Shown here: in pieces, positions 1 through 5,788 of the stretch
How positions within the stretch are numbered: position 1 is the stretch's first letter
How the letters are laid out: each line of letters opens with the position of its first letter
Origin: Bacillota bacterium
GTDB lineage: Bacteria > Bacillota > Clostridia > DSM-8532
Length of the DNA: 7,479 nucleotides
Assembly (NCBI GenBank): GCA_023459915.1
Contig: JAEWSN010000015.1
Coordinates: forward strand, 1-7,479
Reading direction: 5' to 3'
Position numbers and translations under genes: made by a program
Notes under the pieces: generated by a model
Database searches by the model: none
Told to the model about the DNA's origin: nothing
What the model saw: only the letters and a program-made list of their open reading frames with translations

Positions 1-618
1 GGTCTGCGCCACCGCTTCCCCATACAGTTCCACCAGCAGCACGCGGATCACGGCGCAAACCTCCTCCGCCTGCTCGTCCGAGGCGGTTTTGCCTGTTCCG
101 ATGGCCCAAATGGGTTCATACGCAATCACGGACTTGCCGACTTCCTCGGCGGACAGGCCCAACAACGCCACCTTGATCTGGTAGCGGACATGTTCGGCGG
201 TCACGCCCTGTTCACGCTGGGTCAGTGTCTCGCCGCAGCAGATGATGGGCAGCATGCCGGCATCCAGAATGGCGCGCGCCTTCTTGTTGATCATCTCGTT
301 GGTCTCACCGAAGTATTCCCGGCGCTCGGAGTGGCCGACGATCACATAATCGACACCCATCTCCTTGAGCATGCCGCAGGAGATCTCGCCGGTGTAGGCG
401 CCATTGGCTTCCCAGTGCACATTCTGCGCGGCAACCTTGATGTTGGAGCCCTTGGCCGCGGCGGTGACACCCGACAGCGCGACAAACGGCACGCCCACGA
501 CCACTTCGGTGGTGGCCTGTGCCACAAGGGGCTTTAGCCCTTCCACAAAGGCAACGGCCTCCGCCGGTGTCTTGTTCATCTTCCAGTTTCCTGCTGCCAT
601 CAATGTACGATTGCCCAT
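1..618 (-). CDS. tpiA: Triosephosphate isomerase, C-terminus cut by window edge
   Basis: Interconverts dihydroxyacetone phosphate and glyceraldehyde 3-phosphate in cytosolic glycolysis. The visible 206 residues cover most of a TIM barrel of about 250. Catalytic signatures are intact: AAGNWKMN with Asn11 and Lys13, VGHSERR with the electrophile His96, and AYEPIWAIGTGK with the catalytic base Glu168 and the start of the flexible loop 6. The C-terminal phosphate-binding YGGS region lies beyond the window. The ATG at 618 is chosen because an AGGA-type ribosome binding site sits about 10 bases upstream; the internal Met7 has no such site. It follows pgk in the same orientation, but a strong palindrome and about 170 non-coding bases separate them. 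I see no convincing promoter of its own, so it may depend on read-through from pgk. Identification is certain; the expression arrangement is inference. Confidence 0.97.
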   Translation of the reverse strand, partial: MGNRTLMAAGNWKMNKTPAEAVAFVEGLKPLVAQATTEVVVGVPFVALSGVTAAAKGSNIKVAAQNVHWEANGAYTGEISCGMLKEMGVDYVIVGHSERREYFGETNEMINKKARAILDAGMLPIICCGETLTQREQGVTAEHVRYQIKVALLGLSAEEVGKSVIAYEPIWAIGTGKTASDEQAEEVCAVIRVLLVELYGEAVAQT

Positions 619-729
619 CTTCCTGTCCTTTCCCGGCAGTTCAAGCTGCCCGATCCGACAACAAGGCGGCGGCCTCCGCCCCCGGTTGTCCCGCATGCCA
701 TTGGCCGACATCCTATCGGCCTTATTTGA
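619..729 (-). other. tpiA upstream leader with short hairpins
   Basis: This GC-rich stretch between the palindrome and the tpiA start holds no gene. It contains inverted repeats that could fold in the tpiA mRNA: GGCCGA at 703-708 with TCGGCC at 716-721 (6 bp, 7-base loop), a GGCGG/CCGCC pair near 665-680, and GGCAG at 635-639 with CTGCC at 646-650. The ribosome binding site follows the last hairpin. A TAGGAT hexamer at 711-716 resembles a -10 box but has no matching -35. Role unknown; possibly mRNA stability or translation control. Confidence 0.35.
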
Positions 730-759
730 AAACTGCACCCCCTGCAGGGGGTGCAGTTT
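730..759 (-). terminator. Perfect 30-bp palindrome between pgk and tpiA, likely terminator or processing hairpin
   Basis: Fifteen base pairs are perfectly self-complementary about the centre at 744/745 (core CTGCAG). As RNA on the minus strand this makes a stem of about 13 bp with a 4-base loop, whose 3' arm ends GCAGTTTT and is followed by CAAATAAGG. The T run is short, so termination may be partial. It lies 28 bases after the pgk stop codon. Because the repeat is symmetric it would also form a hairpin in plus-strand RNA. A partial terminator that lowers tpiA relative to pgk, or an mRNA-end stabiliser, both fit. Confidence 0.6.
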
Positions 760-786
760 GACGTGACCCGTTATGACCGGAGGGAA

Positions 787-2025
787 TCAGCAGCATCCAC
801 CGCCGCAACCGGAACAGCCACCGCAGCCGGTGGGCATTTCCGTGAGGCAGGCAATGCCGGGCAGTTCCTTGCCTTCAAGGAATTCCAGGGAAGCGCCGCC
901 ACCCGTGGAGATATGGGTGATCTTGTCGGCAAACCCGAGCTGTTCCACCGCGGCCGCGGAATCTCCGCCACCGACAATGGAGATGGCGCCGGATGCCGCC
1001 ACCGCTTCGGCGACAGCCTTGGTGCCCACCGCGAATTTCTCGAACTCGAACACACCCATGGGGCCGTTCCACACCACCGTCTTCGCGCCCTTGATGGCTT
1101 CGGAGAAGGAGGCGATGGTCTTGGGACCGATGTCCAGACCCATGGTGTCCACAGGCAGCTCGTCGCATTTGATGGCGATGGCTTCGGCATCGGCGGAGAA
1201 TTCTCTGGCCACCACGTTGTCGAGCGGCAACAGCAGGTTCACACCCTTGGTCTTGGCCTTCTCCATCAGGGATTTTGCCAGTTCAATCTTGTCTTCCTCG
1301 CACAGTGACTTGCCGATCTCATGGCCTTGTGCCTTGAGGAAGGTGTACGCCATGCCGCCGCCAATGATGAGGGTGTCCACCTTGTCGAGCAGGTTTTCAA
1401 TGACGCTGATTTTGTCGGAAACCTTCGCGCCACCGAGAATGGCGACAAACGGACGTTCCGGATCGTCGAGCGCCTTGCCCATCACATCGAGTTCCTTCTT
1501 GATGAGGAAACCGCACACCGCCGGCAGATAGTCCGCCAAACCGGTGGTGGAGGCATGCGCGCGGTGCGCGGTGCCAAATGCGTCATTGACAAACAGTTCC
1601 GCCATGGAAGCCAGTTCCTTGGTGAACGCGGGATCGTTCTTTGTCTCTTCCTTGTGGAAGCGGACATTCTCGAGCATCAGGATTTCGCCGTTCTGGAGCG
1701 CCGCAGCCTTTGCCTTGGCATCCGGGCCGATGACATCGGCCGCCAGGGTCACCGGGCGTCCCAGCAGCTGGGACAGCCGCTCCGCCGCGGGTTTCATGCT
1801 GTACTTGGCCTCCGGGCCTTCCTTCGGGCGGCCCAGGTGGGAAACGAGAATAAGCTTCGCGTCGTTCTCCACGAGGTACCTGATGGTCGGCAGCGCGCCC
1901 ACGATACGGTTGTCGTCGGTGATGTTGCCTTCCTTGTCCAGCGGGACATTGAAATCGACGCGTGCGATGACGCGGCGTCCGGCAAAATAGATGTCGGAAA
2001 TGGTCATTTTGTTCTTCATGCTCAT
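787..2025 (-). CDS. pgk: Phosphoglycerate kinase with Cys/Gly-rich C-terminal tail
   Basis: Transfers phosphate from 1,3-bisphosphoglycerate to ADP in cytosolic glycolysis. The protein is 412 residues from the chosen start, slightly longer than the usual 390-400 or so. Family motifs appear in order: RVDFNVP at 22-28 and SHLGRP at 62-67 (substrate-binding N-domain), GTAHRAHAST at 151-160, LGGAKVSDK at 197-205, WNGPMGVFE at 319-327, and the nucleotide-binding GGGDSAAAV at 352-360 with STGGGASLEFLEGKELPG at 373-390. The canonical protein should end shortly after ELPGIA. Here it continues with a tail, 395-412, carrying Cys401, 404, 407, 411 and 412 among glycines, and Cys393 just before. The start at 2025 follows an AAAGGA site at a rather long spacing of about 12 bases; upstream in-frame codons look non-conserved. 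ATGs at residues 3 and 7 are alternatives. It has its own promoter. Confidence 0.97.
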   Translation of the reverse strand: MSMKNKMTISDIYFAGRRVIARVDFNVPLDKEGNITDDNRIVGALPTIRYLVENDAKLILVSHLGRPKEGPEAKYSMKPAAERLSQLLGRPVTLAADVIGPDAKAKAAALQNGEILMLENVRFHKEETKNDPAFTKELASMAELFVNDAFGTAHRAHASTTGLADYLPAVCGFLIKKELDVMGKALDDPERPFVAILGGAKVSDKISVIENLLDKVDTLIIGGGMAYTFLKAQGHEIGKSLCEEDKIELAKSLMEKAKTKGVNLLLPLDNVVAREFSADAEAIAIKCDELPVDTMGLDIGPKTIASFSEAIKGAKTVVWNGPMGVFEFEKFAVGTKAVAEAVAASGAISIVGGGDSAAAVEQLGFADKITHISTGGGASLEFLEGKELPGIACLTEMPTGCGGCSGCGGGCC

Positions 2026-2027
2026 GC

Positions 2028-2043
2028 GGATGCGACATCCTTT
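2028..2043 (-). promoter_or_regulatory. pgk ribosome binding site inside a small hairpin
   Basis: On the minus strand the AAAGGA site runs directly into GGATG (2040-2036), loop TCG, CATCC (2032-2028), a 5-bp hairpin ending two bases before the pgk start codon. Part of the Shine-Dalgarno is therefore in the stem. The hairpin could mask it, or could shorten the effective spacing of 12 bases. The ATG at 2038-2036 overlaps the site and is out of frame with pgk, so it is unlikely to be used. Confidence 0.4.
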
Positions 2044-2144
2044 CTTATTTTGTTGCCCCTCGGTGAACCGTGGACATGCAAACACATGATTCCCGTGCAG
2101 ACAGTCGTTCGTACGACTTGCAACCGTCGGTTTGAGGCGTATCT

Positions 2145-2174
2145 ATTGTATACTGTATGTCATTGTTTTTTCAA
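2145..2174 (-). promoter_or_regulatory. Predicted sigma-A promoter for pgk
   Basis: On the minus strand, -35 TTGAAA (2174-2169), an 18-base spacer and -10 TACAAT (2150-2145) match the housekeeping consensus well in an AT-rich patch of otherwise GC-rich DNA. Transcription would start near 2138, giving a leader of about 110 bases. That leader contains a 6-bp hairpin, AGTCGT/ACGACT at 2103-2118. A second TTGACA lies at 2209-2204 but has only a weak -10 partner. Confidence 0.7.
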
Positions 2175-2257
2175 GGGATATCTTCACAGGAACGATAATT
2201 TTTTGTCAATCCCCATTTTTTCCCGTTGCCATCCCCTCCGCGTAATGCCATCCCGAC

Positions 2258-2292
2258 AAAACAAGGGCTGCGTCGCAGGACGCAGCCCTTGT
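2258..2292 (-). terminator. Rho-independent terminator of gap
   Basis: A perfect 14-bp stem (2261-2274 with 2279-2292) with a 4-base loop begins 34 bases after the gap stop codon and is followed on the minus strand by TTTTGT. Together with the pgk promoter just downstream it separates gap and pgk into two transcription units. The remainder of the interval 2026-2326 holds only the pgk promoter and leader; I see no gene there. Confidence 0.88.
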
Positions 2293-2326
2293 GATGAAAC
2301 GGTTGGGTTGGGAAAGGGTCTTGGCT

Positions 2327-3334
2327 TTAGCCGTCCACCTTCGCCATGTGGCTGATGAGGTCGACAACCTTGTTGGAGTAGCCCCATTCGTTGTCGTACC
2401 AGGAGACGAGCTTCATGAAATTGCCGTTGAGGGCAATACCGGCCTTCGCGTCGAAAATGGAGGTGCGGGGATCGGTGAGGAAGTCGGTGGAAACCACGTC
2501 GTCCTCGGTGTATCCCAGAATGCCGGCCATTTCGTTTTCGGAAGCCTTCTTCATGGCAGCCTTGACATCTTCATAGGTGGCGGCCTTGTCGAGGCGGACG
2601 GTGAGGTCCACAACGGACACGTCCACGGTCGGCACACGGAACGCCATGCCGGTAAGCTTGCCGTTCAGTTCCGGAATGACCTTGCCGACTGCCTTCGCGG
2701 CGCCGGTGGAGGACGGGATGATGTTGCCGAGGATGGAGCGGCCGCCTCTCCAGTCTTTCTTGGAGGGCGCGTCGACCGTCTTCTGCGTGCCGGTGGCCGC
2801 GTGGATGGTGGTCATGAGGCCTTCGGCGATGCCGAAGTTGTCATTGAGCACCTTCGCGACGGGGGCGAGGCAGTTGGTGGTGCAGGACGCGTTGGAGACA
2901 ACCTTCATGTCGGAGGTGTACTTGTCCTGGTTGACACCCATGACGAACATGGGCGCATCGGCGGACGGAGCGGAGATGATGACCTTCTTCGCGCCACCGG
3001 CAAAGTGAGCGGAAGCCTTTTCGGTGGTGGTGAACACACCGGTGGATTCCACGATGTATTCGGCGCCGCAGCTCTTCCAGTCGATTTCGGAAGGATTCAT
3101 GCACGCGAACACGGCCACTTCCTCGCCATTGACGACCAGCTTGCCGTCCTTGGTGGCGATGTCGCCCTTGAACTGGCCATGAACCGTGTCATAACGCAGC
3201 ATGTAAACCATGTAGTCGAGGTCGATGAACGGATCGTTGATGCCGGTCACCGTGACGTTGGGGTTGGCGATCGCCGCGCGGAACACGAGACGGCCAATAC
3301 GTCCAAAACCATTGATACCCATTTTTACTGCCAT
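2327..3334 (-). CDS. gap: Glyceraldehyde-3-phosphate dehydrogenase, type I
   Basis: Oxidises glyceraldehyde 3-phosphate with NAD and phosphate to 1,3-bisphosphoglycerate, the substrate of the adjacent pgk product. It is a full-length 335-residue protein. The N-terminal Rossmann fold shows INGFGRIGRL at 7-16. Asp34 in GINDPFID is the residue that normally selects NAD over NADP. The catalytic SNASCTTNCLAP carries Cys151, with His178 in TTIHAATGTQ. The catalytic-domain motifs SKKDWRGGR (191-199) and SSTGAAKAVGKV (208-219) and the C-terminal SWYDNEWGYSNKVVDL (311-326) are all present. The NDPFIDLDYMVYMLRYD stretch is of the GapC-like type shared by clostridia and eukaryotes, which suggests the glycolytic rather than the gluconeogenic GapB form. 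An AGGAGG site 8 bases before the ATG fixes the start. It is flanked by its own promoter and terminator. Confidence 0.98.
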   Translation of the reverse strand: MAVKMGINGFGRIGRLVFRAAIANPNVTVTGINDPFIDLDYMVYMLRYDTVHGQFKGDIATKDGKLVVNGEEVAVFACMNPSEIDWKSCGAEYIVESTGVFTTTEKASAHFAGGAKKVIISAPSADAPMFVMGVNQDKYTSDMKVVSNASCTTNCLAPVAKVLNDNFGIAEGLMTTIHAATGTQKTVDAPSKKDWRGGRSILGNIIPSSTGAAKAVGKVIPELNGKLTGMAFRVPTVDVSVVDLTVRLDKAATYEDVKAAMKKASENEMAGILGYTEDDVVSTDFLTDPRTSIFDAKAGIALNGNFMKLVSWYDNEWGYSNKVVDLISHMAKVDG

Positions 3335-3397
3335 GTGATAAGCCTCCTGTCTTTCTATTGAAGTTTATTGTTATTCAAATCACAAAAACCCATTGAC

Positions 3398-3426
3398 ATT
3401 CTATCCGATCAGGCCCGGCATTGCAA
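3398..3426 (-). promoter_or_regulatory. Predicted sigma-A promoter for gap
   Basis: On the minus strand, -35 TTGCAA (3426-3421), a 17-base spacer and -10 TAGAAT (3403-3398) precede gap by about 64 bases, giving a leader of roughly 55-60 bases with an AGGAGG site. The -35 lies 22 bases after the methyltransferase stop codon with no terminator between, so read-through from that gene could also reach gap. I recognise no repressor operator. Confidence 0.7.
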
Positions 3427-3447
3427 GGGGGACCTGCCGCCCAACCC

Positions 3448-4269
3448 TCAGGCTTGTCGCTGCCGCAGGCTTTCATACAGCAGCATGGATGCCGCGGCGG
3501 CCGCGTTCAGCGACTCGGCATGCCCCTGCATGGGGATCATGACGGTCTGTGACACGGCCTGCCGCATGCGGTCAGACAAGCCGTTGGCCTCATTGCCGAT
3601 GACCAGCAGAAATCCCTCGCGCAAATCGGCCCGCCACGCCGGCAGGGCATCGCGCGGATCGGCCGCGAAGGTGCGCAGGCCCGCTTCCGATGCCATTGCC
3701 ACCATCCGTGTCAGGGAGTCGGACAGATGAATCCCCAGATGCCACAGCGAGCCCATGCTGGCGCGCACCACCTTGGGCTGCCAGGGGTCCGCGCTGTCCG
3801 TTGACAGAATCACCGAATCGAATCCACAAGCATCCGCCGACCGCAGCATGGTGCCCACATTGCCGGGATCCTGCACCCGCTCCAGGCACAGCACCCTGCG
3901 CCGCGACGGTTCCGGCACGCCGTCACCCTGAAAAAGGGTGCGCCCGTCCACCGCCTGTTGCGCGGCCGCAGGCAGTTCAACCACTGCGGCCAACCCCTGG
4001 GGCGTCCTGGTGTCCAGCAGCCTGGCCAGCACCTCCGACGGGACCGAGAGCGCCTCCACCGCCGGATACAGGGAACGCAGTTTCTCGAGATGGGGCATGC
4101 CGGTCCCGTCCGCCAGGAGCTGCCGCACCGGCGCGCCGGAACGGAGCGCCTCGGTGACCAGGCGCAGCCCCTCCACCAGAAAGCAGCCCTGTGCCAGGCG
4201 TTCCTTGCGCTCCCCCAGCTTTGCCCATGCCCTCACCCGCGGATTGTGCAGGCTTGTGATCTGTTCCAT
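3448..4269 (-). CDS. SpoU/TrmH-family rRNA 2'-O-ribose methyltransferase
   Basis: Predicted to transfer methyl from S-adenosylmethionine to a ribose 2'-OH in 23S rRNA. The protein is 273 residues. An N-terminal substrate-recognition part begins EQITSLHNPRVRAWAKL and continues through FLVEGLRLVTEAL (30-42). The SPOUT knot domain follows with three motifs: QDPGNVGTMLRSA at 133-145, VIGNEANGLS at 223-232 (Glu227), and IPMQGHAESLNAAAAAS at 245-261 (Asn255). The start at 4269 is preceded by GGGGAG at 7-base spacing; longer in-frame starts would begin inside the upstream terminator hairpin. It resembles the YsgA/RlmP type, which in Bacillus subtilis is encoded near infC-rpmI-rplT and modifies the A-loop of 23S rRNA. 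RlmB and other SpoU paralogues are alternatives, so no symbol is given. No clear promoter is visible between it and the rplT terminator. Confidence 0.92.
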   Translation of the reverse strand: MEQITSLHNPRVRAWAKLGERKERLAQGCFLVEGLRLVTEALRSGAPVRQLLADGTGMPHLEKLRSLYPAVEALSVPSEVLARLLDTRTPQGLAAVVELPAAAQQAVDGRTLFQGDGVPEPSRRRVLCLERVQDPGNVGTMLRSADACGFDSVILSTDSADPWQPKVVRASMGSLWHLGIHLSDSLTRMVAMASEAGLRTFAADPRDALPAWRADLREGFLLVIGNEANGLSDRMRQAVSQTVMIPMQGHAESLNAAAAASMLLYESLRQRQA

Positions 4270-4331
4270 CGCGCTTCTCCCCGGCGAGCGCCGTTCATCC
4301 GGCGACAGGCCGGACACAACTTCCATGTCGC

Positions 4332-4377
4332 AAAAAATCCCCCCGCCTGTTCCGCAATGAAACAAGGGAGGGATTTT
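4332..4377 (-). terminator. Rho-independent terminator of the infC-rpmI-rplT operon
   Basis: Fifteen bases after the rplT stop, AAAATCCCTCC (4377-4367) pairs with GGGGGGATTTT (4344-4334), with one G-U pair. An inner 6-bp stem TGTTTC/GGAACA is closed by a 5-base loop, and a run of six T (4337-4332) follows. It ends the ribosomal protein operon before the methyltransferase gene; some read-through is likely because that gene lacks an obvious promoter. Confidence 0.82.
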
Positions 4378-4391
4378 GATCTGCGAAGGAA

Positions 4392-4739
4392 TCAGGCCTT
4401 CACCTTGTTGACGAGCTGGGCGAACCCTGTCTTGTCATTGACCGCCATGTCGGCGAGGACCTTGCGGTTGAGCTCGATGCCGGCGACGCGGAGACCGTTC
4501 ATGAAACGGCTGTAGCTCATGCCGTTGACGCGGGCCGCCGCATTGATGCGGGCGATCCACAGTCTGCGGAACTCACGCTTCTTTTGCTTTCTGTCCCGGA
4601 ACGCATAGCTCAGGGATTTCATGACCTGCTGGTTCGCGGTACGGTACAGCTTGCTCTTGGCACCAAAATAGCCCTTGGCGAGCTTGAGGATTTTCTTGTG
4701 TCTTGCACGTGTGCGCATTGCACCTTTGACTCTGGCCAT
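4392..4739 (-). CDS. rplT: 50S ribosomal protein L20
   Basis: L20 binds 23S rRNA early in 50S subunit assembly. This 115-residue protein is full length for the family (about 117-120). The basic N-terminal arm MARVKGAMRTRARHKKILKL, the GYFGAKSKLYRTANQQVMKSL segment and the globular FRRLWIARINAAAR and GMSYSRFM motifs are all recognisable. The ATG follows GAGGTG at about 6-base spacing and lies 19 bases after the rpmI stop codon. In B. subtilis L20 represses its own operon by binding the infC leader RNA; the attenuator seen upstream of infC here is consistent with the same loop, although the binding site itself was not demonstrated. Confidence 0.98.
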   Translation of the reverse strand: MARVKGAMRTRARHKKILKLAKGYFGAKSKLYRTANQQVMKSLSYAFRDRKQKKREFRRLWIARINAAARVNGMSYSRFMNGLRVAGIELNRKVLADMAVNDKTGFAQLVNKVKA

Positions 4740-4758
4740 GATTCACACCTCTTTTCCT

Positions 4759-4956
4759 TTATGCGTAGGGAAGCATCTTCTTGACTGTGGCGGACTGCGT
4801 GTCGTCCACATAACCGCCCTTGCGCAACGCGCGCTTGCGTTTGGTGGACTTCTTGGTGAGAATGTGGTTCTTGCCCATCTTCGTCCGCTTGACCTTGCCG
4901 GTGGCAGAGAGCTTGAATCTCTTCTTTGAAGAGCTGTGGGATTTCATTTTCGGCAT
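4759..4956 (-). CDS. rpmI: 50S ribosomal protein L35
   Basis: A small, highly basic component of the large ribosomal subunit. The 65 residues match the family length, with the typical MPKMKSHSSSKKRFKLSATG start, the KVKRTKMGKNHILTKKSTKRKR core and a KKMLPYA-like end. Its AAGGAGGT ribosome binding site overlaps the infC stop codon (TAAGGAGG), with the ATG 13 bases after infC, so translation of the two genes is probably coupled. It is the middle gene of infC-rpmI-rplT. Confidence 0.98.
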   Translation of the reverse strand: MPKMKSHSSSKKRFKLSATGKVKRTKMGKNHILTKKSTKRKRALRKGGYVDDTQSATVKKMLPYA

Positions 4957-4969
4957 GATGTGGACCTCC

Positions 4970-5494
4970 TTACACTTTTGCCTTGATGGGGGCGAGAATC
5001 ATGGACATGCTGCGGCCTTCCATGAGTGGCTGACGCTCGATTTTGCAGACCTCCGCCAGCGTTTCCGCGAACTTCAGCAACACTTCGCGTCCACGGATGG
5101 AATGACTGATCTCACGGCCACGGAAGCGCACGAACACCCTTACCTTGTCGCCTTCGTCGAGGAACTTCTGCGCATTCTTCACCTTGAAGTTGAAATCATG
5201 TTCCTCAATCTTTGATGAAAGACGGATTTCCTTGAGTTCAACGATGACCTGCTTCTTCTTGGCCTCTTTTTCCTTTTTGGCCTGTTCGTATAGGAACTTG
5301 CCATAGTCCATGATTTTGCAGACAGGCGGGTTCGCGTTGGGAGAGATTTTCACCAGATCCAGTTCCTTCTCGTTCGCACGAAGCTGCGCTTCACGAGCGC
5401 TGACGACGCCGACCATCGTACCATCCGCCTCGATGAGACGAACTTCCTTGTCACGGATCTGGGCGTTAATCTGACCTTGTTCCTTTTTGATAAT
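4970..5494 (-). CDS. infC: Translation initiation factor IF-3, probable AUU start
   Basis: IF-3 binds the 30S subunit, prevents premature 50S joining and proofreads start-codon selection. From the proposed start the protein has 174 residues, normal for the family. The N-domain holds INAQIRDKEVRLI and PNANPPVCKIMDYGKF (about 52-67), a lysine-rich linker helix follows (YEQAKKEKEAKKKQ), and the C-domain has KEIRLSSKIEEHDF and VRVFVRFRGREISH. In-frame GTG (5500) overlaps the Shine-Dalgarno and TTG (5497) lies only 2 bases after GGAGG, so neither is plausible. ATT at 5494-5492 lies 5 bases after GGAGG. An AUU start is the known hallmark of infC in E. coli and Bacillus, where it lets IF-3 repress its own translation. 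The next codon, ATC, is a weaker alternative. First gene of the operon. Confidence 0.96.
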   Translation of the reverse strand: MIKKEQGQINAQIRDKEVRLIEADGTMVGVVSAREAQLRANEKELDLVKISPNANPPVCKIMDYGKFLYEQAKKEKEAKKKQVIVELKEIRLSSKIEEHDFNFKVKNAQKFLDEGDKVRVFVRFRGREISHSIRGREVLLKFAETLAEVCKIERQPLMEGRSMSMILAPIKAKV

Positions 5495-5504
5495 CAACAC
5501 CTCC
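5492..5504 (-). promoter_or_regulatory. infC Shine-Dalgarno and non-canonical AUU start
   Basis: On the minus strand GGAGG (5504-5500) is followed by TGTTG and then ATT ATC AAA. No ATG in frame lies near the IF-3 N-terminus, and the GTG and TTG are too close to the Shine-Dalgarno. The spacing therefore selects ATT, in line with infC in other bacteria. N-terminal peptide data would decide. Confidence 0.75.
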
Positions 5505-5690
5505 GAAGGGTTCCCCCAAGACGGTATGTCTTGCCGGGCATATCACAACAAAAAAACAGGTGAAGCCGTCTTCACCTGTTTGTCAATCCTCAGGAGCACT
5601 CGCGGAACGCGACGCGCACACAGACCCGATTGACCCGCCGAATGCTTTCGGACAAGGTGAGAAGCAATGCTTCTTCTTTGTTGCCTCACC
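5505..5690 (-). promoter_or_regulatory. infC operon leader RNA, L20-leader-like attenuator region
   Basis: Between the promoter and infC the transcript has an untranslated leader of roughly 190 bases. It ends in a strong terminator (5550-5581) and a further hairpin, CAAGAC/GTCTTG at 5517-5533, just before the Shine-Dalgarno. A candidate antiterminator exists: the RNA from 5664 to 5652 (CTTCTCACCTTGT) can pair, with bulges, with the ascending arm of the terminator (AAACAGGTGAAG, 5581-5570). A competing hairpin is GGTGAGGCAA/TTGCTTCTCACC (5690-5681 with 5667-5656, two-base bulge), though its 5' end may lie before the transcription start. The position and logic fit the L20 leader known from Bacillota; I could not confirm the rRNA-mimicking L20 site. 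No gene is seen in 5495-5876. Confidence 0.6.
5550..5581 (-). terminator. Attenuator terminator in the infC leader
   Basis: A perfect 12-bp stem (5554-5565 with 5570-5581), loop of four, is followed on the minus strand by an uninterrupted run of seven T (5556-5550). It lies upstream of infC and downstream of the operon promoter, so unregulated it would stop most transcripts before the first gene. This is the expected position for transcription attenuation of the operon. Confidence 0.88.
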
Positions 5691-5691
5691 C

Positions 5692-5720
5692 ATGTTACAC
5701 GAACAGGCCCGACCTGTCAA
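5692..5720 (-). promoter_or_regulatory. Predicted sigma-A promoter of the infC-rpmI-rplT operon
   Basis: On the minus strand there is a perfect -35 TTGACA (5720-5715), a 17-base spacer with a TG just before the -10, and -10 TAACAT (5697-5692). Transcription should start near 5685. It is one of the strongest promoter matches in the window, fitting a ribosomal protein operon controlled further down by attenuation. Confidence 0.78.
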
Positions 5721-5755
5721 GCCCTTTCACATCCGCTTGCCCGAGACCATTTTCC

Positions 5756-5788
5756 GGCCTTGAAACGGCCTTGAAACGGCCTTGATCC
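5756..5788. repeat. Three tandem 11-bp repeats upstream of the infC promoter
   Basis: On the plus strand GGCCTTGAAAC occurs at 5756-5766 and 5767-5777, followed by a degenerate copy GGCCTTGATCC at 5778-5788. The nearest copy is 36 bases upstream of the infC -35 box. The 11-bp period places each copy on about the same face of the helix, as for a regulator bound in tandem, but a simple replication-slippage product is equally possible. The next 88 bases to the thiT stop codon hold nothing I recognise. Confidence 0.75.

Noticed and set aside
773..1531. Plus-strand 252-codon open frame opposite the pgk C-terminus
   Set aside because: Low-complexity Ser/Pro/Ala translation mirroring pgk codons; no family resemblance.
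1583..2038. Minus-strand 151-codon frame overlapping the pgk start
   Set aside because: Its ATG overlaps the pgk ribosome binding site and the translation is a frame-shifted copy of pgk codons.
2180..2209. Second pgk promoter using TTGACA at 2204-2209
   Set aside because: At 16-18 base spacing the -10 candidates match the consensus poorly; the 2145-2174 promoter is better.
1321..2355. Plus-strand open frame of 344 codons over pgk and its leader
   Set aside because: It is antisense to pgk, crosses its promoter and the gap terminator, and encodes no recognisable protein.
2291..3361. Long 356-codon open frame on the plus strand opposite gap
   Set aside because: It mirrors a certain GAPDH gene and reads as a His/Gly/Val-rich translation without domain motifs; long antisense frames are expected from the codon bias of GC-rich genes.
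5560..5763. Plus-strand 67-codon frame in the infC leader
   Set aside because: It starts inside the attenuator hairpin and runs antisense to the leader and promoter; no ribosome binding site.
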